A stretch of DNA of 32,179 nt from CAZSAK01 sp964605155 (lineage in GTDB: Bacteria > Pseudomonadota > Gammaproteobacteria > SZUA-140). Of the stretch, positions 16,762 through 25,869 are shown one piece after another; within the stretch, counting starts at the first letter, position 1; each line of letters opens with the position of its first letter. The translations under genes and the position numbers were made by a program. The notes under the pieces are model-generated. The model had not been told where the DNA came from. It did no database searches and saw nothing but the letters and a program-made list of their open reading frames with translations. The DNA lies in NCBI GenBank assembly GCA_964605155.1, contig CAZSAK010000027.1, positions 1-32,179 of the forward strand, written 5' to 3'.

Positions 16762-16789
16762 GACCGGTTGTGGCTAGTAGCCGCCGGTC
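16762..16789. terminator. Two-tier hairpin at convergent gene ends
   Basis: GACCGG pairs with CCGGTC, and inside it GGCT pairs with AGCC around an AGT loop. It straddles the stop codon of the minus-strand GT4 gene, 14 bp past the lpxL-like stop. No T run follows on either strand, so termination is uncertain. Confidence 0.3.
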
Positions 16790-17844
16790 AGCCTGTTGTA
16801 CAGAGCTAGGTACTGATCGACGATGTTCTGCTTGCTGAAATCCCGTTGTATCTTCCGATAACCACCAGCAGACAATACATCCCTCAATCCCTGATCGTGC
16901 AATAGTGTGATGATACCGTCTGCCAGCGCCTCCACATCATTGCATGGTGCGCACCAGGCATCCTGCCCGTGGCTGATAAACTCGTGCGCGCCCTTAAATA
17001 AGGTGGTCACCACAGGTACACGATATGCCCATGCTTCGAGAATAACATTACCGAACGGCTCCTGTTCAAGGAATGGAAAAACCGCCACATCTGCAAGCTG
17101 ATAGTACAGATCTGGATTCGCCTGCCATCCGGTCCAGCAAATGCGGTCGCCGATACCCAGTACTTTGGCCTGACTCTGGAGTGAGTCAAACAATACCCCA
17201 TCACCGACCATCAACAGCCAAACTGGCCGACCTGCAAATTCCACCGGTAGCTTTGCAAAAGCCTCAATCAGAGCGGAGTGACCCTTGATTTTTGAGAAAC
17301 GGCCTGTTGTTACAAGCACCAGCGCGGTTTCAGGAATACCCAATGTGGAACGCATTCTCGTCAATTGCTGGTCATCGGAAGCGGGTGGTATATCGATGAA
17401 GTTATAGATATGGAATACCCGGTCCGATGGCATGCCATTACGTATCAGATAATCACATATACCCCTGGTATTACCGATCCAGGCATGCGCATGATGGTAG
17501 CCATTCAACTTGTAGTAATTTCCCAGCCTGGCAATATGGACGATACCCCGGTTTTTCGGTATATGTGTCAGCCGCGTGGCACGTCCCATATATGTCTGGA
17601 CGATGTCCGGTTTCACCTTGTTGATCGCAGTTGAGATTTCCCGCTTTGATAACGGATCCCATACTGTGCGCATGGGCAATTGAAATACGTATATGCCCTT
17701 GTCAATCTCATCGATAAAATCACAGTTACGGCGTACAAAGGCGACAGTATCAACCTTGCGTTCATGGATCGCACGGATTAACCGCAAGTAGAACCTCTCT
17801 GCACCGCCATGGGTCTTGCTGCCGATTACATGGACAGTTTTCAC
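16774..17844 (-). CDS. Family 4 glycosyltransferase (GT-B fold)
   Basis: The protein is 356 residues with a GTG start. The N-terminal acceptor domain opens VHVIGSKTHGGAERFYLRLI, with the GGAER loop usual in GT4. The C-terminal nucleotide-sugar domain shows TTGRFSKIKGHSALIEAF and the EX7E motif (E262...E270 in EPFGNVILE). It is the last gene of the four-gene minus-strand operon asnB-GT9-GT4-GT4, 16 bp after the preceding GT4. It probably adds a sugar to the LPS core or O-chain in the cytoplasm; the linkage is unknown. Confidence 0.88.
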   Translation of the reverse strand: MKTVHVIGSKTHGGAERFYLRLIRAIHERKVDTVAFVRRNCDFIDEIDKGIYVFQLPMRTVWDPLSKREISTAINKVKPDIVQTYMGRATRLTHIPKNRGIVHIARLGNYYKLNGYHHAHAWIGNTRGICDYLIRNGMPSDRVFHIYNFIDIPPASDDQQLTRMRSTLGIPETALVLVTTGRFSKIKGHSALIEAFAKLPVEFAGRPVWLLMVGDGVLFDSLQSQAKVLGIGDRICWTGWQANPDLYYQLADVAVFPFLEQEPFGNVILEAWAYRVPVVTTLFKGAHEFISHGQDAWCAPCNDVEALADGIITLLHDQGLRDVLSAGGYRKIQRDFSKQNIVDQYLALYNRLTGGY

Positions 17845-17860
17845 AATCTTGAAATAACAG

Positions 17861-18955
17861 TTATTGACGGGTTGCCAGTTGCCGGTAAGTATTCAGATTT
17901 CCCTGCACCATTGCATCGATCGAAAACCTGTCCTCTATAATTTTTCTGGCAGCATCTCCCATGGTTTTTGCCTTCTCGGGGGCCTGCAGCAGGCGGATTA
18001 TCGCTTCGCTGATTTCACGGGGGGATTGTGGTGATATCAGATAACCGGAAACCCCATCGCTTATGATCTCGGGTATACCACCGACACGGGTGCCGATCAG
18101 CGGAACACGGCAGGCGGCGGCCTGTAAAAGGGAAACACCAAGACCTTCCATCTCGGCAGGGTGAACCAGAATGTAAAGACACGGCAGTATTCTTTCGAGG
18201 TCATTGCGAAACCCCGCGAAGATAACCTTTGTTGCAACATTATATTCCCGAGCCAGTGACTTGACGTGAGTTTGCAGCGGGCCTTTGCCAAACAGTATAA
18301 ACCTGACATCAGGATGACCCCGTATGACATCAGGAATTGCCTGCAACAGATATCGATGACCCTTGCGCTCGATAAACTGGGCTACCATACCGATCACCTT
18401 CGTCTCAGGCGACAGCTTGAATTCATTGCGAAACCAGGGAATATTGCAAACATGCGCGTAATTGCGGACATCAACGGCGCTCGGCACACAGACCAGCTTG
18501 TCGCCGGGAACTCCCTCCTTTATCAATACATCACGGATTCCGTTGGATATGGTGACGATCACATCATAGAATTTGTACTTGCAGCGTACTGCAAAGGAAG
18601 ATTCCGGGTTGTCCACCCGTCTTGTCAAGATAATCCTCCTGCCTGCAAATCGTCCCGCAAGAGCGCCCCAGATATCCGCGCCACGCCGGCTGTGCAGGTG
18701 GACGATATCCGGTTTCTCCTTACGGAGAATCCTGTACAGACGCCATAGCATGAAAATATCGTGGTCACCCCTCATCGGAATGGCATAGACACGGTCGGCG
18801 ATGCCGCGTGCCTTGCGTTCGATTTCACTTTCCCTGGGACACACAAGGATGTTGGTGCAGTCCGTTTGTTGCAAACCCTGCAGCAGATAAAACACCTGCA
18901 AGGCGCCGCCGTAGAGGTTGTTTCCTGCCTCGACATGTACGATCTTCAACGTCAT
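17861..18955 (-). CDS. Family 4 glycosyltransferase with altered EX7E motif
   Basis: The protein is 364 residues. The N-terminus IVHVEAGNNLYGGALQVFYL has the GG acceptor loop, HLHSRRGADIWG is typical of GT4, and the C-terminal donor domain contains VAQFIERKGHRYLLQAIP and LFGKGP. In the EX7E motif the second Glu is Gln (E270-GLGVSLL-Q278). This substitution occurs in a number of GT4 enzymes and need not mean inactivity. The start ATG overlaps the stop of the GT9 gene by 4 nt (ATGA), indicating translational coupling. Its role in LPS core or O-chain synthesis is inferred from neighbours. Confidence 0.87.
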   Translation of the reverse strand: MTLKIVHVEAGNNLYGGALQVFYLLQGLQQTDCTNILVCPRESEIERKARGIADRVYAIPMRGDHDIFMLWRLYRILRKEKPDIVHLHSRRGADIWGALAGRFAGRRIILTRRVDNPESSFAVRCKYKFYDVIVTISNGIRDVLIKEGVPGDKLVCVPSAVDVRNYAHVCNIPWFRNEFKLSPETKVIGMVAQFIERKGHRYLLQAIPDVIRGHPDVRFILFGKGPLQTHVKSLAREYNVATKVIFAGFRNDLERILPCLYILVHPAEMEGLGVSLLQAAACRVPLIGTRVGGIPEIISDGVSGYLISPQSPREISEAIIRLLQAPEKAKTMGDAARKIIEDRFSIDAMVQGNLNTYRQLATRQ

Positions 18956-20004
18956 GCCGACAAATCTGTATTCAATGTACGCACTCGCGCAAGGACATCG
19001 TCAACCGTCACTGACGTCATGCAGGTATATGCGCCGCCACATGTCGGATGTCGTCCGCATGGTGAACACTCAAGGCGTTTGTAAATGATAACGGCATTTT
19101 CGTTACCGGTCTGCAGATACGGGCAGGTTGAACCGAAGATCGCAATTGTGGGAATCCTGAATGCAATGCCCATATGCGTAAGTCCGGTATCGACACCCAC
19201 CAGTAACGTTGCCTTGTTGATGATGGCCGCTGCTTGCCTGATGCTCGTCTTGCCAGCCATATTGATCATGGCGACCGGGTGTGCTCTCGCCATGGCGTCG
19301 CCGGTTGCCTCGTTTTCAGGACCCCCAAGTATAATGGTCTTTAATCCCCGCTCCAGACGCAACCGTTCCGCGAGTTGAGACCAGTAACCTGATACCCAGT
19401 GTTTCTGGGGTCGCGTGGTAAACGGGCAGATTACAATATATCCCCTGTTCAGATCATGTTTAATGATCAGCTGTACCGTATTCTGCTCATCTGCGTTAGA
19501 CAAAACAATCTGCATGGCATAATCATCACTGTAGCAACCCAACTCCCGGGCAATATGCCGATATTCCGAACCGATACGTTTATCACCATTCGGTCTATCG
19601 ATAATACGCGTCATCAGAACTGCACTGCCTTCTTTGGAACCAAGACCGATGCGATCTCTGGCGCTGGACAGCCAGGCCCAGATACCGCTTTTGAGCAATC
19701 CCTGCAAGTCGACTACCATGTCGAATCGATGTTGCCGCAATTCGCTGCCAAAACGATACATTTCACGTATCAGTTGTATCCATCGCCGTGACTTCCACAA
19801 ACTGCGCCAGTCCCCTCGCGGCAGGGTAATCACGTCATCCAGTCCGGAGTTAGTTGTCAATAATTCCGCAAATTCCGACTGTACCAGCCAACAGATATAC
19901 GCATCCGGATAACGCCCGCGTAAACACTTGATCAGGGGAGATGCCATAACAATATCGCCCATTGCGCTCAGGCGTATGATCAGTATCTTGTTTGGTTGAT
20001 TCAC
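18952..20004 (-). CDS. Family 9 glycosyltransferase, heptosyltransferase-like
   Basis: The protein is about 350 residues. ILIIRLSAMGDIVMASPLI at the N-terminus and GVDTGLTHMGIAFRIPTIAIFG near the C-terminus are hallmarks of ADP-heptose:LPS heptosyltransferases (PF01075). A Cys-rich tail (CSPC...C...C) resembles the WaaF branch. Two starts are possible: TTG at 20007 or GTG at 20004. GTG is preferred because AAGGA stands 5 nt before it. The expected role is heptose transfer to the inner core at the cytoplasmic membrane, but WaaC, WaaF and WaaQ types cannot be separated by eye. It is second in the operon, 54 bp after asnB. Confidence 0.88.
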   Translation of the reverse strand: MNQPNKILIIRLSAMGDIVMASPLIKCLRGRYPDAYICWLVQSEFAELLTTNSGLDDVITLPRGDWRSLWKSRRWIQLIREMYRFGSELRQHRFDMVVDLQGLLKSGIWAWLSSARDRIGLGSKEGSAVLMTRIIDRPNGDKRIGSEYRHIARELGCYSDDYAMQIVLSNADEQNTVQLIIKHDLNRGYIVICPFTTRPQKHWVSGYWSQLAERLRLERGLKTIILGGPENEATGDAMARAHPVAMINMAGKTSIRQAAAIINKATLLVGVDTGLTHMGIAFRIPTIAIFGSTCPYLQTGNENAVIIYKRLECSPCGRHPTCGGAYTCMTSVTVDDVLARVRTLNTDLSA

Positions 20005-20058
20005 CAATGTCCTTGTGCAGGCTATAGAGAAATATCAGATAAACAGTCCAATGGATCC

Positions 20059-21870
20059 CTATGAGATAAAGTCTACAGGATCCTGCAATGCGGGCATGGT
20101 ACCGTCACCTTCCACAAATAAACGGAACCAGATGGCAAACTGTAACAGGGCGGCGATGTTTCGGGTGACATTTCGATGTTTACTTTGTTGGTCTATCAGT
20201 TGCATCACGCCTTCAGGCCTGAACCAGTTGCAGATCGCCTGATTCCGTACCAGCGCACTACCCAGCCTGTCCAGATAATCACCTTGCAGCCAGTGGCCCA
20301 TCGGGACATGGAAACCGGATTTGCGTACCCAAAAATCGGCTGGGATAAAATTCGACGCCCAGCGCTTCAAAAACACCTTCCCCTGACGGCCCTGAACCTT
20401 CAATCTATCGGGCAGCGCAAGGCCGAACTCCACTACACGATGATCGAGGAAAGGCACACGTCCTTCAATACTCTGGGCCATCAGCATACGGTCCAGTTTC
20501 ACCAATAGATTGTCCGGGAGGGCATTGGCAAGATCAATATACTGCATACGTGACAGGCGCGACCAGCTAGATGGCGCCGCTTGCCATGCCTCCATAGTCG
20601 GGTGGCGCCACGCCTGTTCCGCCTGTTGCAAACGAGGGCTAAACAATGCCTGCACCTGTCGATGTGAAAAATTCCCGCGCGTACGGAACCCCCCCGAGCC
20701 CGGTGCTATCAGGGATTTCAACCAGCGTCCCAGGGCTGGAACCCGATACCTGCCGTAACCGGCGAATATTTCATCACCACCCTCGCCGGAAAACACCACC
20801 TTGAGCTCGTGACCGGCCTCTTCTGCCAGCATCAGGGTCGGCATCGTGGCAAAATCGCGCATCAGGTCATCGGCCGCCCAGATACTCCTTACCAATCGTG
20901 TCAGCATGTCATCGCTGTGAGGTTGTATCAAGGTGTGTCGACTTTTGAAATGTTTGGCCAAAGCGGTGGCGGTTGTCAGCTCATCATTGCGAGGAGCGTC
21001 AGAAAAACTCACCGAAAACGTCCGTATAGGCTCATCACTGTATCGGCTCAACAACGCCAGCAGAATGGATGAATCAACCCCGCCGGAGAGAAACAGTCCG
21101 AAGGGCACGTCCGTACGCATATGCTGCCGCATCACCGTCGCCATCAAATCATCAAATCGGGAGGCGGCTTCGTCGTAGGTGATATCTGCAGGCTTTACCG
21201 CGGCAGCCGACCAGTAGCGCCACTGACGGACATCCTGATCGGGCCCAATACACATCACCTCGCCCGGTAACAAACGCTCGATACCATTGAAAATTGTCTG
21301 TCGCCCGGTACTGAATTGAATTTGCAGAAACTGGGCGAATGCTGTCGGATTTATTTCAGGCACTGTATTACATACAGGTAACAGTGCCTTGATCTCCGAT
21401 GCAAAGACCAGACGTTTACTATCATGGAAAAAAAACAGCGGCTTGATACCCAGACGGTCACGTGCCAGGATCAGGCGGCGTTCCTGCCTGTCATAAAGGG
21501 CAAAAGCAAACATGCCTTGTAATACATGCAGGAACTCCAGTCCGTATTCGAGATACGCGTATATAATACTTTCGCTGTCGGAATGCGTAGTAAACACATG
21601 GCCGAGGTCTTCCAGTTTTTCACGTAACTCGACATGATTATAGATCTCACCGTTTGCAACCAGCGCAATCCGGTTATCGCGTGAAAACAGCGGCTGGTGA
21701 CCGTGTGCCACATCAATGATCGATAAACGGGTATGGCCGAACCCCACGGGTCGATCGACATGCACACCACGATCATCAGGGCCTCGATGGGCGAGGCATG
21801 AGGTCATGCCGGTTATCAAATCCTTGTCCACATCTCCATGCCAGGCATAGATTCCAGCAATACCGCACAT
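20059..21870 (-). CDS. asnB: Asparagine synthase (glutamine-hydrolysing)-like amidotransferase
   Basis: The protein is 603 residues. The N-terminal class II glutaminase domain begins MCGIAGI with the Cys2 nucleophile; HRGPDD, RLSIID and ANGEIYNH are intact. The C-terminal synthetase domain has the ATP PP-loop SGGVDSS (262-268) and GEGGDEIFAGYGRY. Both half-reactions look functional. It heads an operon of sugar transferases rather than amino acid genes. AsnB homologues in O-antigen clusters (for example WbpS of Pseudomonas aeruginosa) are thought to amidate uronic acids, so a polysaccharide-modifying role is plausible. A plain asparagine synthetase remains possible. An AAGGGA stands about 14 nt before the ATG. 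Confidence 0.9.
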   Translation of the reverse strand: MCGIAGIYAWHGDVDKDLITGMTSCLAHRGPDDRGVHVDRPVGFGHTRLSIIDVAHGHQPLFSRDNRIALVANGEIYNHVELREKLEDLGHVFTTHSDSESIIYAYLEYGLEFLHVLQGMFAFALYDRQERRLILARDRLGIKPLFFFHDSKRLVFASEIKALLPVCNTVPEINPTAFAQFLQIQFSTGRQTIFNGIERLLPGEVMCIGPDQDVRQWRYWSAAAVKPADITYDEAASRFDDLMATVMRQHMRTDVPFGLFLSGGVDSSILLALLSRYSDEPIRTFSVSFSDAPRNDELTTATALAKHFKSRHTLIQPHSDDMLTRLVRSIWAADDLMRDFATMPTLMLAEEAGHELKVVFSGEGGDEIFAGYGRYRVPALGRWLKSLIAPGSGGFRTRGNFSHRQVQALFSPRLQQAEQAWRHPTMEAWQAAPSSWSRLSRMQYIDLANALPDNLLVKLDRMLMAQSIEGRVPFLDHRVVEFGLALPDRLKVQGRQGKVFLKRWASNFIPADFWVRKSGFHVPMGHWLQGDYLDRLGSALVRNQAICNWFRPEGVMQLIDQQSKHRNVTRNIAALLQFAIWFRLFVEGDGTMPALQDPVDFIS

Positions 21871-21922
21871 AGGACGCTAATTCCCTTGGGTCTCGTATGA
21901 GAGGAACATTTGAATTTCAGCC

Positions 21923-22080
21923 GTTCACGTTATGTGAACAAATTATGAATGTCATGGTACAGGGTGGTTGCAATGCCGGAGCGAGAGTAGCAAGTTCACA
22001 AAATTACCGATGTTAAGATTTATTTCCATTATCATACAAACTGCAGGATAATACCACGCTGTTTGTGAACCACATATCCA
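21923..22080. promoter_or_regulatory. Repeated GTTCAC/GTGAAC sites in a divergent promoter region
   Basis: The 284-bp gap between asnB (minus) and the ligase gene (plus) contains GTTCAC-GTTAT-GTGAAC at 21923-21939, a further GTTCACAAA at 21994-22002 and TTTGTGAAC at 22072-22080. The last two are perfect nine-base inverted copies of each other. A dimeric regulator binding site is plausible; no regulator gene is nearby. By-eye observation only. Confidence 0.3.
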
Positions 22081-22154
22081 TTTGAAGTGATTTTGACGGG
22101 GAACCTGACAGAGGTGCAGCAACATCAGCGCCTATTACCGACTGTGTTTAAAAC

Positions 22155-23426
22155 ATGCCACTTAATCTTTCGCTCAGTTATCAAGACACACTAAGATCCG
22201 TTGCAATATTATTACTGATATTTTCCTTTTCGCTGGGTGAACTATACCGACACCTGATTGTTATTCTTGCAATCTGCGGCATATACGCATGGAGCAGGTA
22301 TTTCAAACCATTGAACCGCGAACCGGCGACACGATTGCTGATAGCGTTGTTTCTTTGCATATGGTTACCCATGCTGATATCCCTTTTTGACGCAGGTCTG
22401 ATAACCCGATCGGCAAGCGTCACTGCCCGCTTTCTGATATTCCCCCTCGCAGGCGTAATTATCATGTATTGGCTGTTATGGCCCTCCATGGCAAGAATTC
22501 TGCTGTGGGGAACCATGGGCATCATGCTGTTCTGGACCTTCGACGGGCTGATACAATTCAGCTTTGGCCACGATATATTCGGCCATCCAGCCTACATTAG
22601 CGGCAGGCTGACGGGGACCTTCGCCAACTGGCCTCATCTCGGTGTCATACTCGCGATTTTTTTACCTGTCTACCTGGAGGCCCTCTATAGGCTGTCGCAA
22701 AAATCGTACTGGACATGGTTGTTGATCATCCCAGTCATTGCGGTGATCCTGCTAGGCGGCAGTCGTTCATCCTGGATCTTGACGGGCGTGGCCTTGATCG
22801 CGTATTTCATTTGTTTCCACCGAGCCGGGCGTGTATTTTCATGGCGCCGCGGTTTTTTGCTGGTCGTCATCGCTGCGTTTACTGTCGGCGCTATCATCTG
22901 GAACGTCGACTGGTTATCACAGAGGGTCCAAAACACCATGGGGCTCTTCTCCGGTGATTATACCGAGATCCGTCAGGCCACTTCCATCAGAACGCCGGTA
23001 TGGGCAACCGCCTTGAACATGACCACCGATCACTGGTTCAACGGTGTTGGTCCGCGCAGCTTTCAGTCATTCTATCCACAATATACGGTGATGCCTGATG
23101 ATCCCTTTATCGATCAACCCGCCGGCCATCCTCATCTATTTGCACTGGAGGTTTCTGCAGAAACAGGCCTGGTGGGCCTGGCCGGTTACATGATCTTTTT
23201 CATCCTGTTGATAAGGCAGTTTCGGAACTCACTGACGTTACACCACATGGATGCCATCCCATGGGGAATTGCGGGACTCGTTGCTGCATTCCCCTTGAGC
23301 TCAACCATGTCGTTTTACGCCTATTTTTCCTCCTCACTGATGTGGACACTGATAATCATATATATTGCGCTTGATAACCCCCGGGGTCACTCTGGGCCGC
23401 GTTTTGCGAATAATGGGGGTGCCTGA
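22155..23426 (+). CDS. O-antigen ligase (WaaL/Wzy_C) family membrane protein
   Basis: This 423-residue polytopic inner membrane protein has about ten hydrophobic segments. GGSRSSW around R204 marks the Wzy_C/WaaL core (PF04932), followed by a large periplasmic loop (about 255-330) ending in GHPHLFALEVSAETG with H325 and H327, the usual HPH..L...E.G pattern. The family either ligates O-antigen from undecaprenyl-PP to lipid A-core or polymerises O-units; the two are not distinguishable by eye. A core locus setting favours ligase. The first gene of a plus-strand group, it is followed 67 bp later by two GT4 genes and a sulfotransferase. Confidence 0.88.
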   Translation: MPLNLSLSYQDTLRSVAILLLIFSFSLGELYRHLIVILAICGIYAWSRYFKPLNREPATRLLIALFLCIWLPMLISLFDAGLITRSASVTARFLIFPLAGVIIMYWLLWPSMARILLWGTMGIMLFWTFDGLIQFSFGHDIFGHPAYISGRLTGTFANWPHLGVILAIFLPVYLEALYRLSQKSYWTWLLIIPVIAVILLGGSRSSWILTGVALIAYFICFHRAGRVFSWRRGFLLVVIAAFTVGAIIWNVDWLSQRVQNTMGLFSGDYTEIRQATSIRTPVWATALNMTTDHWFNGVGPRSFQSFYPQYTVMPDDPFIDQPAGHPHLFALEVSAETGLVGLAGYMIFFILLIRQFRNSLTLHHMDAIPWGIAGLVAAFPLSSTMSFYAYFSSSLMWTLIIIYIALDNPRGHSGPRFANNGGA

Positions 23427-23493
23427 CGTGCCAACCCCCCAGGAATCATGGCTACGCACCGCCTAAACAGGGTTATCCCGATAACAGTCACAG

Positions 23494-24612
23494 ATGAATA
23501 ATTCACCACGCATAGCGGTTTTTATGGCTACCTCCGGACACAGTGGAGTGGATCGTGCCATGCAACACCTGATCCCTGAGATTGCCCGCCGTGGTTACAG
23601 GGTTGATCTGTTGAAAGTTCGCAGACACGGCCCGGAACTGGACGATATCCACCCCGGGATACGCATCATTGATCTCGGTACAAATCATGTCTATCCCAGC
23701 CTGCCCGCACTGGTACATTATCTGCGTCACGAACAACCCGCGGTAATGCTCTCCGACAAGGACAGGGTGAACCGGACCGCTTTACTGGCCCGGATACTGG
23801 CACGGGTACCGACACGCCTCATATTCAGTTCAGGTACGACTATCTCGATCGATCTGAAAAATCGTGGTGCAATCGAACGTTGGCTGCAACGAAATTCCAT
23901 GGGTAAACTTTACCGCTATGCTGACAAGGTCATCGTGACCTCCATAGGCGTCGCCGAGGATATGAGCCGTTATACAGGTCTTGCACGTGAGTTGATTCAT
24001 GTCGTACCTAGCCCCGTCGTTGCCACGGATGTATTCACAAGTGCATATCGATGTCCCGATCATCCCTGGCTGCAGGACAAGCAATCACCTGTCATCCTCG
24101 GCGTCGGCGCATTGTCCTACGTCAAGGACTTTCAATCACTCATCCGTGCATTTGCTGAAGTTCACAGTACACGGCCATGCAGACTCATCATCCTTGGCAA
24201 GGGCAAGCTACGTGATGAATTACTCAGGCTTGCCTCGCGGCTGGGAGTACATGAGGACGTATCGCTGCCGGGATTCATCCACAAGCCTTACGCCTATATG
24301 GCGCATGCCAGCCTGTTTGCGCTCACTTCGCGCTGGGAAGGATTGGGGTTTGTCCTGATAGAGGCACTTGCGGTCGGCACACCGGTGGTGGCTACGGACT
24401 GTCAAAGCGGTCCACGTGAAATCCTGCAGGAAGGTAAATATGGTCCACTTGTACCCGTGGGTAATGTCAACGCGCTCGCGGACGCCATAAACAACACGCT
24501 CGATAATCCACCGGCAAAGGAGTTTCTGCAACAGGCGGCCAGATCCTATGAAATCGGTGTAAGCGCCACCGCATACCTTAAGATCATGGGACTGGCACCC
24601 TATGCTACGTAA
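23494..24612 (+). CDS. Family 4 glycosyltransferase, tandem paralogue A
   Basis: This 372-residue GT-B enzyme has an N-terminal glycine-containing acceptor loop (ATSGHSGVDRAMQHL) and a donor domain with GVGALSYVKDFQSLIRAF and the EX7E motif E282...E290 (EGLGFVLIE). VVATDCQSGPREIL is shared word for word with the next gene. The pair matches over most of its length at protein level, so it arose by duplication, but the DNA has diverged considerably. It lies 67 bp after the ligase gene. It probably adds related or consecutive sugars to the LPS; donor and linkage are unknown. Confidence 0.88.
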   Translation: MNNSPRIAVFMATSGHSGVDRAMQHLIPEIARRGYRVDLLKVRRHGPELDDIHPGIRIIDLGTNHVYPSLPALVHYLRHEQPAVMLSDKDRVNRTALLARILARVPTRLIFSSGTTISIDLKNRGAIERWLQRNSMGKLYRYADKVIVTSIGVAEDMSRYTGLARELIHVVPSPVVATDVFTSAYRCPDHPWLQDKQSPVILGVGALSYVKDFQSLIRAFAEVHSTRPCRLIILGKGKLRDELLRLASRLGVHEDVSLPGFIHKPYAYMAHASLFALTSRWEGLGFVLIEALAVGTPVVATDCQSGPREILQEGKYGPLVPVGNVNALADAINNTLDNPPAKEFLQQAARSYEIGVSATAYLKIMGLAPYAT

Positions 24613-24732
24613 AAAATACAACGCTACAGATACATTACAATTACCATCTTCCAGCTGTAATAGCTGTCATAAGGAAACGATTCATATCCCGGTAAACAGT
24701 ACGTTTATCCCCGTCACACACTACTGACTGAC

Positions 24733-25863
24733 ATGACTTTACATATGACCGGTGAACACAAGAAAATCTCGATATTCATGTCTTTTTCCGGAGACGGAGG
24801 CGTGGAGCGCATGATGATCAACCTGATGAAGGGTTTTATAGATAACCATTATGCGATTGATCTGGTTCTCGCCAAGGCAAGGGGGAGCTATATCGACATG
24901 ATTCCCGCTGGAGTCAATATCATTAAAACGGGCACGTCACACACATACACCAGTATGCTGGCATTGATGGCTTACTGCAGGAAATCGAGACCTGATGTGT
25001 TGCTGGTCGCAAAACACCGGGCAGGACTGGTTGCCGCCATGGTGCGCCGCCTCACCGGTGTACCCGGACGACTGGTGCTGCGATTGGGTACCACACTTTC
25101 CGCCGCTATGGTGGGGAAAAACCGCATGCAACGCTGGTTGTGGTACAAGACCATGAGGACATTCTATCCGCAGATGGACAAGATTATTGCTGTTTCACAG
25201 GGGGTTGCAGACGACATTGCAGACATCACGGGTATCCCGGCAGATCAGATCGAGGTGATTCACAATCCCGTCGTAACACCTGATCTCGCAAGCCAGGCAC
25301 GTCAACCGGTAACACATCCTTGGTTTAAACCAGGCTCGCCCGGGGTGATTATGGGAATCGGCAGGTTAACACGCCAAAAGGATTTCCCAACCCTGCTACG
25401 GGCCTTTGCCAAGGTGCGCCAACATCTGTCATGTCGTCTCATGATCCTCGGTGAAGGCCACGAGCGCGAACATTGCAAGTCTCTCGCCGGCGAACTCGGT
25501 ATCGCCGAGCATGTTGAACTTCCGGGTTTTGTCACCAATCCATATGCCTACCTCAGCAAGGCCTGTTTATTTGTGCTGTCATCCCGCTGGGAAGGTTCGC
25601 CCAATGCGCTCACGGAGGCGATGGCCCTTGGGATTCCCGTCGTCGCTACGGATTGCCAGAGCGGTCCACGGGAAATATTGCAGAACGGGCGTATTGGAAG
25701 GCTGGTTCCCGTAGGTAACGCCGAGGACCTTGCAGAGGCGATGCTGGAAACGATCCGGCATCCTCAGTTACCAGATAAACTGCAATCCGCCGTCTCATCG
25801 TATACTATCGAGGCAAGCACCCTGCGATATTTACAGGCAATGGGAATAAAATCCGTCGGGTAA
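24733..25863 (+). CDS. Family 4 glycosyltransferase, tandem paralogue B
   Basis: This 376-residue protein is homologous to the preceding gene. The acceptor loop is GDGGVERMMINL, the donor domain has GIGRLTRQKDFPTLLRAF, and EX7E is E287...E295 (EGSPNALTE). The Gly-Leu-Gly of paralogue A is Gly-Ser-Pro here, so donor or acceptor preference may have shifted. The start at 24733 is used; an ATG at 24745 is an alternative. The 120-bp gap after paralogue A holds an imperfect hairpin (24691-24710) but no T run. It is followed after 6 bp by the sulfotransferase, which should be co-transcribed. Confidence 0.88.
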   Translation: MTLHMTGEHKKISIFMSFSGDGGVERMMINLMKGFIDNHYAIDLVLAKARGSYIDMIPAGVNIIKTGTSHTYTSMLALMAYCRKSRPDVLLVAKHRAGLVAAMVRRLTGVPGRLVLRLGTTLSAAMVGKNRMQRWLWYKTMRTFYPQMDKIIAVSQGVADDIADITGIPADQIEVIHNPVVTPDLASQARQPVTHPWFKPGSPGVIMGIGRLTRQKDFPTLLRAFAKVRQHLSCRLMILGEGHEREHCKSLAGELGIAEHVELPGFVTNPYAYLSKACLFVLSSRWEGSPNALTEAMALGIPVVATDCQSGPREILQNGRIGRLVPVGNAEDLAEAMLETIRHPQLPDKLQSAVSSYTIEASTLRYLQAMGIKSVG

Positions 25864-25869
25864 TCCTGC

